This document shows positions 12,490-24,114 of a DNA stretch of 64,000 nt, piece by piece. Positions within the stretch are counted from its first letter, which is position 1. Each line of letters opens with the position of its first letter. This DNA comes from Hyperoodon ampullatus (lineage: Eukaryota > Chordata > Mammalia > Artiodactyla > Ziphiidae), in NCBI GenBank assembly GCA_949752795.1, contig OX457057.1, positions 103,009,513-103,073,512 of the forward strand, in the 5' to 3' direction. The notes under the pieces are model-generated. The model was not told the DNA's origin, ran no database searches, and saw only the letters and a list, made by a program, of their open reading frames with translations. The translations under genes were made by a program, and so were the position numbers.

Positions 12490-12602
12490 TACACTGACAG
12501 CTACCAAGAGTGCAGGGACCTTGACACTTTCTTCTTGGTGTCTAGACAGAGCCTGGTCTGTAGAAGCCAACAAATTAATGTCCATTTAATAAGTGAATGA
12601 AT
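12490..12602 (+). mobile_element. L2 LINE 3' end fragment
   Basis: Sense-strand L2 tail: AAGAGTGCAGGGACCTTGAC, a GTGTCTAGACAGAGCCTGGT block, then AATTAATGTCCATTTAATAA and GTGAATGAATGG. Opposite orientation to the L2 fragment just upstream, so these are two separate insertions. Confidence 0.65.
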
Positions 12603-14424
12603 GGTCTCAACAGGAAGTGGACCTTGATCTTGGCCTTGAAATCACAGGAATGACTAAATCAGTGTTTCCCACCCCTGGGATGTCAAAAGAGATTTGATAA
12701 AACAGGGGTTCCATGGTCAAATGCATTTGGGAATTGTTGGGTTAGAAACAGCTTTCTTTAATCAGAGCTTTCCATATGCTAGTATGCATTGGGAATCTCT
12801 AGAAGGATTCACTTATCTGAGGTCAAACTTATTTGATCATGGAAACATTTTTTACTGAAGATTTGGTGACATAAGTTTGAATCAATACACCAAGAAATTC
12901 ACTTTGAGACTAGCTAATTTAAATTATCCAAAGAAACTCGTTTCTTGGATTGATCAGTGCTTCGAACACAGTATAATGGAGCCCATAAAACTGTGATTTG
13001 GGGATTTTCAAGAGAGAGGAAAAAAGAAGTCCTGTCCTTCTAAACCAAACTGTGTGAAGGAAAGACCAGAATACATTTTATGCTGTCCTTGAGTAGTTCT
13101 CGTAAGTGGCTCCTTTGCCTCTCTGGTTTAGAGTGGCCTGCTTTGGCCTGATGTAATGGCTTAAGCCTTGGATGGACATTTTTAAAATTTTTGGATGACT
13201 CTTCTCTTAATATTCCCAGTGGGCTTGTACTTTTATTTTTTTTAATGTCTTTTGCCCTGAACTGCTCAACTGGGCTTGATAAATTCTCAGCAGACTGCTG
13301 GCCCCAGAGCCCTAGATGATCTGGGACAGCTGCTGTTTGTTTTTTGTAAATCTGCACTTGCTTTGATTTTGGTGGGTTTCCTTACATAGTTTCCAATTAT
13401 AAGGATCATGTATGGGCACCAATCCACTAAAAAGGTAAAAGCAAAAATGCCTATTATGTTGTTTCTTTACCTTATTAAAAGTTTCTTTTTTTTAACTTTA
13501 ATATATCTTTCAAATGTACAGTTGTTTTTCCTTTTCTAATCAACTTTTGAAACAAGTCTTCCAGATCCCAAAGGGTTTTTACTGAAAGACAAAGCAGTTT
13601 AAAAATAATTGATGGTGAATTGGGGAGTTGAGTAATATTCTATTGCCATTGGGAGAAAATACAAGCAGACAGTGACACATTTTGTGAATTATTTCTGTTT
13701 AAACATCTGAGCACGAGGTTACAGTTGAAGGCAGAGTTAAATGCCTTTCTGCAAGTAGCTTTGCTTTTAAGATAAATTTGTAAAATGATTCCTAGTACAT
13801 TGTGTCATGTTCTAGCCCAACATATAGCCTTGAATTTTGTACCTGGATTCCTTCCAAAGGAGTGGGTTGTTGGGAATGGGCCTCATTATAGTACATCCTC
13901 ATCTGTATCAGGGCTTGGGGGCATGGGTCCAGAGGATGGCACTGCAGAAAGACGCTGGGTCATACCACAAACAAATGGATGCAATTCCCTAGTTGAGGAA
14001 CAAAGTTATCAAGTCCTGTAGAAGTGTAGCAGAATCAGACAGGAGCAAAAATCCTGGTGTGTCTGACTCACCAAGGTTTGTCTACATGGTTCTGTGGGGG
14101 ATGTATGGTATACCCTTCCCCTCTAAGACAGACCCTTGACCTTGGTGGCTCTGGGCCAGTCAGCCCTCTGGTCACATTTGTTTCTGTTGCTTTTCCCAGA
14201 GCTTGGCTTGGGATGCTCGCTCTGCTGTGACTGCACCTCTGTTTTCTCCAGCACACAAAGCTCCATTTGTGCTGCTCTTTCTCCCCAGAGTTACTTCCTA
14301 AGTTCTAAAGAAACACTGGGACCATCTCTCAGAAAAATTAACAAACCCTCTGGGCACAGCGCCCCTTATAGATGACATGAGCTGGATTCAAGTCACATAT
14401 TTTGTGGCTAGTGCTTAGCAATTG
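12603..14424. other. Unrecognised sequence, possible hAT-like piece
   Basis: Mostly unrecognised. About 12662-12750 (GTGTTTCCCACCCCTGGGAT … GGTTCCATGGTCAAATGCAT) resembles old hAT-type transposon ends, but I cannot assign a family. The 105-codon minus frame at 13040-13357 is not supported as a gene. Confidence 0.4.
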
Positions 14425-14560
14425 TTCAGTTTAATTCAACACACATGTGATGAGCACCTGTTCCACGCAGGTACACCATGCTAGGGATTGCAGGAATTAC
14501 AGAGGGGAATAGGACTGGTCTAGTTGGAGTAATGAGATAAGTACACAAACGGCTAAACTG
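14425..14560 (-). mobile_element. L2 LINE 3' end fragment
   Basis: Reads the reverse of the L2 end: AATTCAACACACATGTGATG, AGCACCTGTTCCACGCAGG, CATGCTAGGGATTGCAGG. A second and longer L2 copy begins about 25 bp later in the same orientation. Confidence 0.7.
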
Positions 14561-14584
14561 AAACACAGAATGACAGCATATTGT

Positions 14585-15650
14585 TAATTCACTTGTTTAG
14601 CAAATACATAGAGAACCTACTACCTGCCAAGGCCCTGTTTTAGATATGGGGATACAGTAGTGGACAAGGTGAAAAAGTTCCCTGCTTTAAAGAACCTTAA
14701 ATTCTAGTGGATATGGACAGAAAATAAAGGACAAATAACCAACAAAATGTCAGTTGGTGATAACTGCTAGAAAGAACAAAGCATGATAAGGGTTTGGGAA
14801 TTACAGATTGGGGATGTTCTAGTTTGTGACAGGAAGGTCTTTCCGATGAGGTGATGTTTACAGAGATTGAATAAAGTGTGGCAGAGAGCTATGCAGGAAT
14901 GTGGGAGAAACATTCTAGGCAGAGAGGATGGCCAGTGTAAAGGTCCTGAGGCAGGAACGTGTTGGGCTGAAGAGAGCAAACATTCCCCTGCGGCTGGGGC
15001 AGAGTGATCCCTGGGGAGAGTGGCAGAAGATGAGATCTGAGAGGCAACTGGGACAGCTCTTTTAGGGCATTATGGACCTTGGTGAGGGCTTCGGACTTTA
15101 TTCTGAAGGAGAGAAGAAGCCATTAGGCGGCTTTGGGCAGGAAAGTGACCTGATTTGATACATTCTAAAAGGAGCACTCTGGCTGAGCTTGCACAATGGG
15201 GACCAAGAGTAGAAGCAGGAAGATCAGTGAGGCGGCCCCTGTAATAATCCGGCAAGACGTGGTAATGGTCAGGGCTGTCATGGCAGTGGGAAGACACTGT
15301 GAGTGGGATCTACTGAAGGAATAGAGTGAACAGGATTCCCGAATGGATTGTGGTATGGAGGAGTGAGGAAGAGGAGAATCAAGAATGACTCCAAGGTTTT
15401 AGCATCCGGCAGGATGGAGCTGTGATTTCCTGTGATAGAGAACACCAGGGAAGGAACAGATTTCAAGGGCAGAATCAAGAGTTTGGTATGGACATGGTAA
15501 ATTTGAGATCCCTATTGGACAAGAGTGCAAGTAAGTGGTTAATATGGAAATCTGGAGTTAAAGGAGAGAGGTCAAGAGCTGTAAATGTAAATTTTGGAAA
15601 TACTGAGATTTGGAGTTTGTCTGGGATAAGGAGCCTGGAGAACTAACTCA
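14585..15650 (-). mobile_element. L2 LINE, about 1.07 kb
   Basis: Long antisense L2. On the plus strand, in order: AGCAAATACATAGAGAACCT (3' end), GGGGATACAGTAGTGGACAA, a CATTCTAGGCAGAGAGGATG block, AGGTCCTGAGGCAGGAACG, GGCATTATGGACCTTGGTG, GGACTTTATTCTGAAGGAG, AGGAGCACTCTGGCTGAGC, TGACTCCAAGGTTTTAGC, and TTTGAGATCCCTATTGGAC. The reverse complement gives the standard L2 ORF2 3' region. No reading frame survives. The frames at 14767-14979, 15070-15297, 15278-15478 and 15422-15646 lie inside it. Confidence 0.8.
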
Positions 15651-15729
15651 TTGAGGTTTATTACGTGATTCAATTTCTGACCTTCATTTTTCTGTAGATG
15701 AAATTAAACAAGTCTTCCTGCTCTGAGGC

Positions 15730-15960
15730 CCCCCTCCCCCTCGTCCCCTTCTGTGCCTTCCCTGGTCAGTCTCTGGAAGCTTCTCAAAAGCAGTCACTCT
15801 GTCTTATTTAGCTTCCTATCCTTTATACTGTCCAGCATACACCTGGCATATCAGAGGCTGCAAACTTGCTGTTGAGTTGCATTGAGCAAACCATTTATCA
15901 AATACCTGCTATACATCCAGGGCTATGCTATGTGCCGGGTGATATTATGAGTGGTATAGG
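15730..15960. mobile_element. Two facing L2 3' end fragments
   Basis: About 15730-15895 reads as an L2 3' end in plus orientation (CAGTCACTCTGTCTTATTTA … CAGCATACACCTGGCATATC). It is followed at about 15893-15960 by a minus-strand end (ACCATTTATCAAATACCTGC … TATGTGCCGGGTGATATT). The two tails face each other. Both are diverged, and the boundary is approximate. Confidence 0.5.
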
Positions 15961-16075
15961 GCACCAGTGGGGAGTCAGTATCCTTACACATCAACCACTA
16001 GAGAAACCAAGAAGCCATCTGTCAGAGTGAAAAGAGATGCACAAACAGGAAACAGTCAGGGACCTAGGGTGGTCT

Positions 16076-16195
16076 GGTCTTTGTTACTCAGTGACATCCG
16101 GTAAGTCATCACACATCTGGGCTCAGTCTCCTCATCTGTAAAATGGTCTGGACCAATTATCTCTAAGACTCCTTTCAGTCCTAAATTTCTGCCTC
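16076..16195 (-). repeat. MIR/MIR3 SINE remnant
   Basis: Antisense MIR core: ACATCCGGTAAGTCATCACA, TCTGGGCTCAGTCTCCTCAT, CTGTAAAATGGTCTGGACCA, then a CTCCTTTCAGTCCTAAATTTC block. The end matches MIR3-like copies. Ends are approximate. Confidence 0.75.
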
Positions 16196-16396
16196 ACAAA
16201 ATTATGCATTATTTATAGGAGTAACTGGGATGAGATCTAAGACCTGATGGAGGCTGGAAGACTTGAGTTGGGCCCTAGATATTTGTTTCACACTCATGTA
16301 TCTCAGATAAATTCAAAAAAGAAAACAGGTGATATCTGTTCATTGCCTACCTATATTTTTTTTTTTGCAAATCTTGATGTCATCTTTAAAAGAAAA

Positions 16397-16420
16397 TTAC
16401 ATATATATATATATATATAT
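16397..16420 (+). repeat. (TA)n dinucleotide run
   Basis: About ten uninterrupted TA units directly before a MIR remnant. Confidence 0.9.
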
Positions 16421-16422
16421 GG

Positions 16423-16570
16423 CTAATGATAGCTAAAATTTATCAAATATCTTACATGTGCCAGCTATTGTGGTAAATACTTTAAATGGATTATCTCACT
16501 TAATGCTCATAATAGCTCTATGAGTAGAGTTGTTTGTTTTTTGTACAGAGGAGGAAACCAGAGTATATAT
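16423..16570 (+). repeat. MIR SINE remnant
   Basis: Sense MIR: GATAGCTAAAATTTATCAAA, ACATGTGCCAGCTATTGTGG, GGATTATCTCACTTAATGCT, CATAATAGCTCTATGAGTAG, GTACAGAGGAGGAAACCAG. Truncated after the conserved core. Confidence 0.85.
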
Positions 16571-19190
16571 ATTTGCTTAGGTAAATCTCGAAAATCAAAC
16601 AACCAACAAACTCACTCTAACAATGTTTTACTCAGATTACATAATTTTAACCTAGAAAATCTCAAAGAGAGTCAATACAATTTTGATTAAACTATTAAAT
16701 CTTAGAGCAACTGAAATAGTTTATTAACTAACTAGCATTTTAAGATGTATTTTTCTCAAATGACATTGCATATTAAGAGAAAAGATTTCCCTATAACCTC
16801 AGGATTTGTTTGTAACAAGTGGAATATTATTTGGGGATTGAGTGTAATTTTCTCGAACAAGTATGTGCAATTCCCGATATGCCATCATGCTTTTTATTCC
16901 AATCCCACTACTCAGAGATAACCAATGTTAACATTTTGGTCACATCCTGCAGCATTGTCTCTGGTACTCAAATTTTCATACCACTTTAGCTATCTAGAAG
17001 TACTTTATTTTGACATGGGCCTGGCCCCTCGGAGTGTGTAATGGAGGAGGGAAGGCCTTTCTCTTGCCCAGTTGGTAAAAACAGAGTCTTGCACAGGGGT
17101 GAGGAGGTGGAGTCATGGCTCTTGTAATTTTCCAATGTGATGGCGCTTGCGTGGAGCCACCATGTGTTTGCAGGGCAGCTCTGAGGGCTGGGCATGTGAT
17201 TTCAGTAAGCCCAGAGAGGAACTCCATCCCACAGTGCATTAGCAGGCAGACACATCTGCTCTGTCTCCACACTCCACAAGCCAACGGAAAGTTGCTCTTA
17301 TGGAGCCTGTGGTCCGGCTTGACAACCAAAGAGAGTAGTTGCTGTTGGAGCCTGTCCAATCCCTGTGGAGGTCAAGTTTTGACCCAGAGCCTTTCGGAGC
17401 TTAGAAGCCAGGCTGGTATTGTTCTTTATCGTGAGTCGTGTTGTCTCAATTAGAAACAAAAAAATCTATGAAGTCTGGGTGCAGACTTCTCAAGTCTGGA
17501 ATTCCTCCCACATATGGAAAACAAGACTCACTCAAGGAAACAATGCCACTGTATTTGTCACCCACATACTTTGGGATCTGACCACAGAGGATAATTTGCA
17601 CTTCATCCGAGCTCTCTTCACCTGGGGCTGATAAAGAGCTTCCATTGAGCAGAGCCGCAGTCAGGAGACCCCAGTCAAGTGACTGTGTGCAGCAAAGTAA
17701 ACGCTTGGCTCTCACTGTTGAACTGGAATCCCGTCCCTGCTGCTGGCAGGAGTCCCGTGTCACTGAAATGTTTGGGTAATTATTGGCAATAAGATGTTTT
17801 TTTTAACAATATTTAGACAATGCACATGATAACATAGACTCGTTAGTTATTTCAATGTTAATAAAGAAAACATCCCTTGATCTTCAGACCGTGTGGCTTT
17901 CAGTGGAGTAAACAGATAACCCGGTGCTGCTCTAGGAGACGGTAAGCGGGCAGCATCAGTCTTCACCTTTCCCTCCCACAAAGGCTGCCCCTCCCCTGGC
18001 CCCATGGTACACAACTTTCCCCTTCTCTGGGCTTCCCATCCTCTCTCGTGGCCTCTCTTCAAGGACCCAGGGGGCCTTCCCAGGGGCAGGCTGCAGCCAG
18101 ATCCTGCGGAGCCTTTGTGTGAATTAGTGGAAGGTGCCCTTCCATCAGCAGGGCTCCCACTCACCCACTCAGCCGGATACCCGATACAGGACACAACCTG
18201 CACAACTGCCGTGGAGGATGGGGACCACCCACAGTCCCTCTATGGATGGCTGGACAGGGCTGCCCTCTGGACTGCCTCACTGACTCACGGGATCTGGGCC
18301 AGGACCCTGGAATTACGGCGCATTGCCAGAAGGGTCAGTAGGTACCCTTGGACTCCAAGGCAGTGTCAGCAGAGGAACAGGGAGGGGATGTAGCTTCTCT
18401 GCACAGCAGCCGGGGGCTGTCTTCACATCCACCCACCTCTCGTCTACATTACGGTGGGCAGCTCACCTGTGCCAACCTCCTTTGGCACATCTTCTGTGAC
18501 CTCCAGCCACCCTCTCTCTTTCATCATCTCCTCTGTGCTCTAAATACAGAGCACCTACAAACAGCAACTGCTGTGGCATCACCATGTCCTACCACCCTGG
18601 TGGCCCACCTGCTGGTCTCCCCCTCCACATCCCCTTTGGGCAGCCTCTGTCCCTCAGTGCATCCACTGCCACCCTGCGTGTGCAGTTTGATAATCTGAGA
18701 ATCTAATTCAAGAGTAGATGTTAGTAATGCTGCCCTGATCACTTTGGGTTTTGCTTTTAAGGGAAGCCATCTGGAGACTCACAGTCCACCTAAGGGGTGG
18801 TGCCCAGAGTGCGCTATGGGCAGATAACATTGGGTGGCTTCACAGGACCCCCTAAATTATTCCCTGCATACTCATGCCTGGCTCTAACTGAAAATCCTGG
18901 CTGGGAGAGTTGCTGGCTGGTGTCACCCAGGCTTGAAATCTGATTAGAGGTTAAGCTAGCAAATGGTTGAGTTTCCATAGCACAGGCTGCCTTCTCCAGG
19001 GTGAGCCAAGTGTGAGCATCATGGGTTCCCATCTGGGAGCTGGGAGATGAGCAGAGGGAATCATCTAGAGTGTCCAGCTTCTTTACCCAACCAGACCCCA
19101 TGGCTGGTCTTTTCCTCCAAGATTCTCCATCTCACAGCCCTGCTGACTGCCTCATCTGCACCTGCACCATCATCCAGAACCTATATTCTG
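16571..19190. other. Unique sequence
   Basis: No transposon or RNA gene recognised. Several open frames of 105-129 codons occur between 17.1 and 18.7 kb on both strands in slightly GC-richer DNA. None shows a known domain, and none is bounded by a convincing acceptor-donor pair. I leave this stretch unassigned. Confidence 0.45.
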
Positions 19191-19203
19191 TGTGCACAGC
19201 AGA

Positions 19204-19242
19204 CACCACACACACACACACAGAAACACACACACACAGGTG
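19204..19242 (+). repeat. (CA)n microsatellite, interrupted
   Basis: Two CA runs (about 9 and 7 units) split by a GAAA interruption. The Thr/His-repeat frames at 19047-19389 come from this array. Confidence 0.9.
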
Positions 19243-20169
19243 CACACATGCCCCGGAAACAAAGGTACTTCCACTGTAAAGCACCACCTCTGTGATGTCC
19301 ACCTGCTTTGCTTCCTGTCAGTCTTTGTAAGAACTCAAAACTCACTCTTTCTTTTGGCAGATCCCTTTAGAAAACTGGGAGGACAGTGAGGGTGCAAGGA
19401 GAGTAGAATCAGTTGTTTTTAAAACTTGACCAAATCATATATATTGTGAACTCTGACCTGTGCTCACCTGGTGTTTCCTGTGCCTAGAAACAGACTGGGA
19501 AAAACAGCAGTGGTGCCATCTCCTAATCTCGTGCCCTCGGCTGGGCTTTTGGCCCCTGGTTCTTGTGCCCCGAGCAGCCCGAGTTATATTAAGGAAGAAC
19601 AATGTCAGCCTAGCAGCCTCAGCCAGGCCACGAATTCCTGAGGGGTCAAAGCCTGACTGGAGATCTGCCTGACCAAGTGTCTCATAGAGGTGGTTGATAA
19701 ATATCTTTAGATGGCAAGGGGGTGACGAGGACCACAAGAACGGGCTCTTTCTTAGAAGCCAGATGGCCCAGGGTGTGACATAAACAGCCTCAAGTCCCCA
19801 GTCACTTGTTGACAGTGCCTTTCTGGGAATAGGCTCCTGGAAGAGTCTCTGCAGGAAGGGGACAGGCATTTGGCTTAAAAGGCAGGGTCTGTGCTGTCCA
19901 CAGCAGGAAGCAGGTGGAACGTAGTTGGAGTCCATGGTGTGTTGGTAAAGATGGTTCTCCAAAGTGGGAGGGACCTTGATTTGTAGCATCTGCTGCTTTC
20001 TGGGGCGTAAATACTTCCACCGTGGCTAATTTCAAGCCACCAGTGTGACCTCACTGAGTGTGGAGTTGGGAAGAGAAGCTCGCGGTGGAGCCCACCTCAG
20101 CACACCAGTGTCGGAAATATCTTCCTGGGTGAGGAAGGGTAACTACCCTTTATCTGGGGAGCATCTCTC
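19243..20169. other. Unrecognised sequence
   Basis: No repeat recognised. The 184-codon minus frame at 19435-19989 is the longest here, but it has mixed composition, no family similarity I can recognise and no convincing flanking splice sites. Treated as chance. Confidence 0.45.
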
Positions 20170-20460
20170 CTTCTCCTGCCTACCTTTCCACTCTCAAATG
20201 AATCATGCCTTCCTCCAGGAACCATCCCTGACCCCCTAGGGCCCCCTCTCCAATGGCATGTGGATCTCTCACATGGAGCACTTCTCAGAGTGGAAACCGC
20301 CCATTCCTTTGTGTGATTCTTGCCACTGTCTTCCCAACTAGTCTGTAAGCCCTGTGAGGAAGGAACTTTGTACAGTTTTTGTCCACCTTGTATCAAGGGT
20401 GCCTGGCATGGCTCCTGGCACAAAATTGGTGCTTGTGAAATAGCTGATGAAAGAGTGAAA
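20170..20460 (+). mobile_element. L2 LINE 3' region
   Basis: Sense L2 order: CTTCCTCCAGGAACCATCCC, TGACCCCCTAGGGCC, AACTAGTCTGTAAGCCCTGT, GAGGAAGGAACTTTGTACAG, GTGCCTGGCATGGCTCCTGG, then GGTGCTTGTGAAATAGCTG. No coding capacity remains. Confidence 0.75.
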
Positions 20461-20695
20461 AAAAAGAAATGACCTGAGACCTGAGCTGGGCTTGGTTGAT
20501 AACCCTGATTTTAGACAAAACACTTCACCTGCTACCTGTTTGGCTTTTTTTCCTTCTTTTTCAAAATTTGTATCTATATCTCTGTATAAAGACTGAATGA
20601 TTTCGCATGATTCTTTCAATGCTAAGATTCTATAGATATTTGAGTCAGGAAGGTAATGCAATTTTTGAATGTTTGCAGCTGCTTCAGCAATGTCT

Positions 20696-20812
20696 TCACT
20701 TTTTCATGTGGGGTGTGTGGGTGTATGTATGTGTGTATATGTGCATGTGGTTATAAGTGCCTGTGCGTGTGTGTGCGTGTGTGTGTATGTGCATGTGTAT
20801 GTGTGGTGTGGA
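20696..20812 (+). repeat. Degenerate (TG)n tract
   Basis: About 115 bp of GTGTG, GTAT and GTGC units with interruptions (TGTGGTTATAAGTGCC in the middle). The Cys/Val-rich frame at 20656-20928 is a translation of this tract. Confidence 0.85.
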
Positions 20813-21817
20813 GGGTAGACGGGGCAGACAGCGGAAACATGCGGAAGGGGGGAAGAAAATCTCATAATGAAATGTTTTCATTTCCTTTTCATGTCCAAGG
20901 CCACCAGGTCATAGAAGAATCCATCTGACAGCCAGCCCTGTGGTATTAGATTCATCCTAGTGATTCTTTTTCCCAAAAGGCTAAAGGCTTCATTGGAATT
21001 AAAATGAAGTAAGAACTGCCAGTCATTTCCTAAGTCCCTCATGGGCAGGTCCAAGTCTTAAACATCCTTATATCCTGCTAAAGCCCAGAACAGTGCAGTG
21101 AGAAGCCAGTGACACCTGCTGAATAGTTAGCTTTAAGACAGACCTCACCTTGGCAGTAGGAGTTAGTCCTAATCACCAGTTTTGTTGGAACCAAAATATT
21201 CCTCCATTTTTATAGGTTTACTTAGGAACACATGGGCAGAAACATCCTCAGAACATTTTATAAATTTTGGTAGCTTTGATCACAAATCAGGCAACCTACA
21301 ATTTACTTCTCCTTGAGTCCAAGGAAGCTAGAGGACCCTTCTCTCTGGGATTGCTTTTCTGTCCCAGTCCAGCACTTTCTGGCAAGACCAATGGCAAAAG
21401 CTAAGGTCTGGGCCCCTTTTCCTTTTACCTGTCGCTGCATAAATTCATTTCAAGGGCCATGGTTCCCTTGCTTTTGTGACCATCCCAGGAATGAGAGGTG
21501 AGAGCGAGGTGAGACCACCAGCAAACCCCTTGTAAGAAAGGAAAGGAGCTGTCCCCTGTCTGTGCATAGCATGACATTGCCTTTCCACATGACAAAGCCA
21601 CATGGAGGCAGCAAGGAGTGGATCCCAGAAATCTGTGGGAGTAATTCTTAGCTGGCTGTAAATGCTCTGCGACAGGGACAGGCCCTTGCGGGTGGGGGAG
21701 AGGTGTTCCAGCCTAAATCCTGGAATAGTGCTTAGGAAGCTAGGTTGCACTTTCTACATGGAAGCTTGACCTGAGTAAAGAGTTGCAAGAGGACCTGGCA
21801 TGGGGAAGACAGGTTGT
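20813..21817. other. Unique sequence with a possible L2 tail
   Basis: About 21035-21120 (GTCCCTCATGGGCAGGTCCA … AGCCCAGAACAGTGCAGTG) resembles an L2 or MIR 3' tail in plus orientation. The remainder is unrecognised. Confidence 0.4.
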
Positions 21818-21995
21818 GATAACAACCATGACAATAAGAACCCTAAACTTTTCAAGGTTTACGTGCGTGGTGCTGTGTTAACCATCCATAGGCATTATTA
21901 TATTTAATCATCATAGCAACCTTATTATTACTGCCATTTGACAGATGGCTTAACTGAGGCTAACCCCACAATTGAACGGTAATCACAGGGACACC
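21818..21995 (+). repeat. MIR SINE remnant
   Basis: Sense MIR: TTACGTGCGTGGTGCTGTGT, TATTATATTTAATCATCATA, GCAACCTTATTATTACTGCC, GACAGATGGCTTAACTGAGG. Diverged but in correct order. Confidence 0.8.
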
Positions 21996-22164
21996 GTGAC
22001 GTTGAACTTCTGCCTTCTTCTGCTAGGGATTTCCTCCCAGTGTTTTAAACTCCATTCCCTTTCCCTCTCACTTCACAAAGACCTTAAGCTCCAAAATATT
22101 TCCATGAGTCATTGACTGATGTCTGAAATTTTACTTTCCAAGATTTTAATAACGAATTGCAAAT

Positions 22165-22345
22165 AGCCGCCGTTACAGCTTTTTATGTACCAAGTACTGT
22201 GCTGTTACATATATGCTCTCATTTAACCACCGCTTTATAAAGGAGGTATTATTATTATTCCAATTTTACAGTTCAGAAGACTGAGAATCAAAGGGAGTTT
22301 TTATAATATATGTAAAGTCACACAGTCAGTAGGAAGGAAGGCCCA
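22165..22345 (+). repeat. MIR SINE remnant
   Basis: Sense MIR: TTTATGTACCAAGTACTGTG, TATGCTCTCATTTAACCACC, ATTATTATTATTCCAATTTT, ACAGTTCAGAAGACTGAGAA, then GTAAAGTCACACAGTCAGTA. Nearly complete core. Confidence 0.85.
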
Positions 22346-23999
22346 GGGCCAGCCCTTTGCTTGCTCTGTTGCCTCTGAGTGGTTCACTGCCTTCTGACCG
22401 ACGGAATTTGATGGCTGCTGAGAGCATTTGCCCCTGGGATAAGCATCTGTCTGAGCCTTTGTCAGCCATGTATTTCTTAGTATGAACGAAGGGTCAAAGA
22501 TCAGCCTTTGATGGAGTAGAAGTTTGAGAGCATCAAATCTCTGTATACCAAGGAGACCTAATGATGGAAGGGGGATCCAGTGACAAGTGGCAGACAGGTT
22601 TTGTGACCAAAAAGTCAAAGTGAGTGTCAGCGGCTCTCTGAGGAAGCAGCAAAGAGATGGTTAGCTCAGGGGTGTTTTATGGCTTTCGAGGATGGGTGAC
22701 AGACAGACTCATCACCTTAGCTCTACGAGGCACACGGGGCCCAGGCAGCTATGAGACTAAACCTGCGGGGAAATCCATATTTCTATGGACTGAGTCAGGG
22801 CTAAATTAGACATGGGGGTAATGTAACGCATCTGAATTTCACCACCATTATATCATTCTTTAGACCTTGTAAATGTTCATGATGATATTTTTGGTAGGTT
22901 GGAGTAAGCTGTCTACATCTGAGGTGTATTACTCTAAACCTACATTAACAGACTAATAAAATAGGGTGTTGGTCAGCTAATCCTCTATAGCCATATCCTC
23001 AGAAGTATCCAGGCAGCAAAATGAACCAGAGTTGTGAGTAAGTGTTCTGAGGTGGCCGTGAGGGCACAGACCCTGACCATACGTGTCACTTGGAGGAGAT
23101 GTTGGGATGAGTGGAGCTATGTACCTGGGACGAGGCATTCCCCTCCCATGGGGGGCTCCATGATCTACAAACTCTGGAATCCTGAGACCTTGGAAAAATA
23201 ATCCATGATGTGAACCCAACCCTCCTCAAGAACTGGACATTTACATCCCATTGTGAGGTGGCACGGGGGGGCTGACCTGGGGCAGGGGGGGCACCCACTC
23301 ATCAGCTGGCATGTGCTGCACACGGACTACACATTGTCACATGTGGCATTATGGGAATTGGTTTTTTAAACTGAAGCACAGGACCAATGTTTGGCAATGG
23401 CTCAGAGTGTTTGAAATCAAGACTATCCTGGAACCACATTTTCATACTTATCTCATGTAATACCAACTAGATATGGGTCAGTATGTCTATTCAGGACACA
23501 GTCTCTGCCTGGCTACGTGAAAGGTCTGATTTTACCCTTTGCTGGCCTTTCTAATGGTCCAAGTCCAACTCACAGTTGTCTCACTTGGCTCCTGGAAAAC
23601 TTAGAAGAAACCCCAGTTCCTTCTCCAGGAGCTACTATCAGCCCTTCAGGATGAGCTACCCAGAGATTTTCCCTGGAGATGGCTTCTCTTCCATCCCAGA
23701 CCCCTCCCTCCCTCCATACTGAGCTCTGCTCCTGATCTGAACCAACTGGAGCCTAGATTTCTCCTTCCTGCTCCTGCTTTTCACCCACTCGCCTCTCTTT
23801 CCTGGCTCCTCTCTTCAATCACACATCTTAGACCCCTGAGCCCTCCAGCTCTGCTCTCCACCCTATTGCATATTAAAGTCCACAGCTGGCTCTAATCTGC
23901 AAGAGGTGCCCCCAGGTACATTCAGGCTTCAGAGGAGGACACAGCCCTGCTCCATTTGGGGCCACCTTAGCTGAAGGGGTGAGGGCTGCACAAACTTGC
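22346..23999. other. Unrecognised sequence
   Basis: No repeat family or RNA gene recognised. Frames at 22301-22618, 22977-23219 and 23086-23298 (minus) lack any supporting feature. Confidence 0.5.
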
Positions 24000-24110
24000 A
24001 AAGCAGCCCATGTCACACCTCCTCCAGGACGCCTTCCCTTACATGCTGATGGATTCCACTGATGGTCTCCTTTCCTAACCTTCTGTAGTAATCCCTGTCT
24101 GTGCCATATT
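24000..24110 (+). mobile_element. L2 LINE fragment
   Basis: Sense L2: CATGTCACACCTCCTCCAGG, ACGCCTTCCCTTACATGCTG, then CTAACCTTCTGTAGTAATCC. It is followed immediately by a minus-strand L2, so two insertions abut. Confidence 0.6.
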
Positions 24111-24114
24111 TACC

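Noticed and set aside
19435..19989. 184-codon minus-strand frame
   Set aside because: No recognised family, no convincing splice sites, and other frames overlap on the plus strand; chance open frames of this size are expected in 64 kb.
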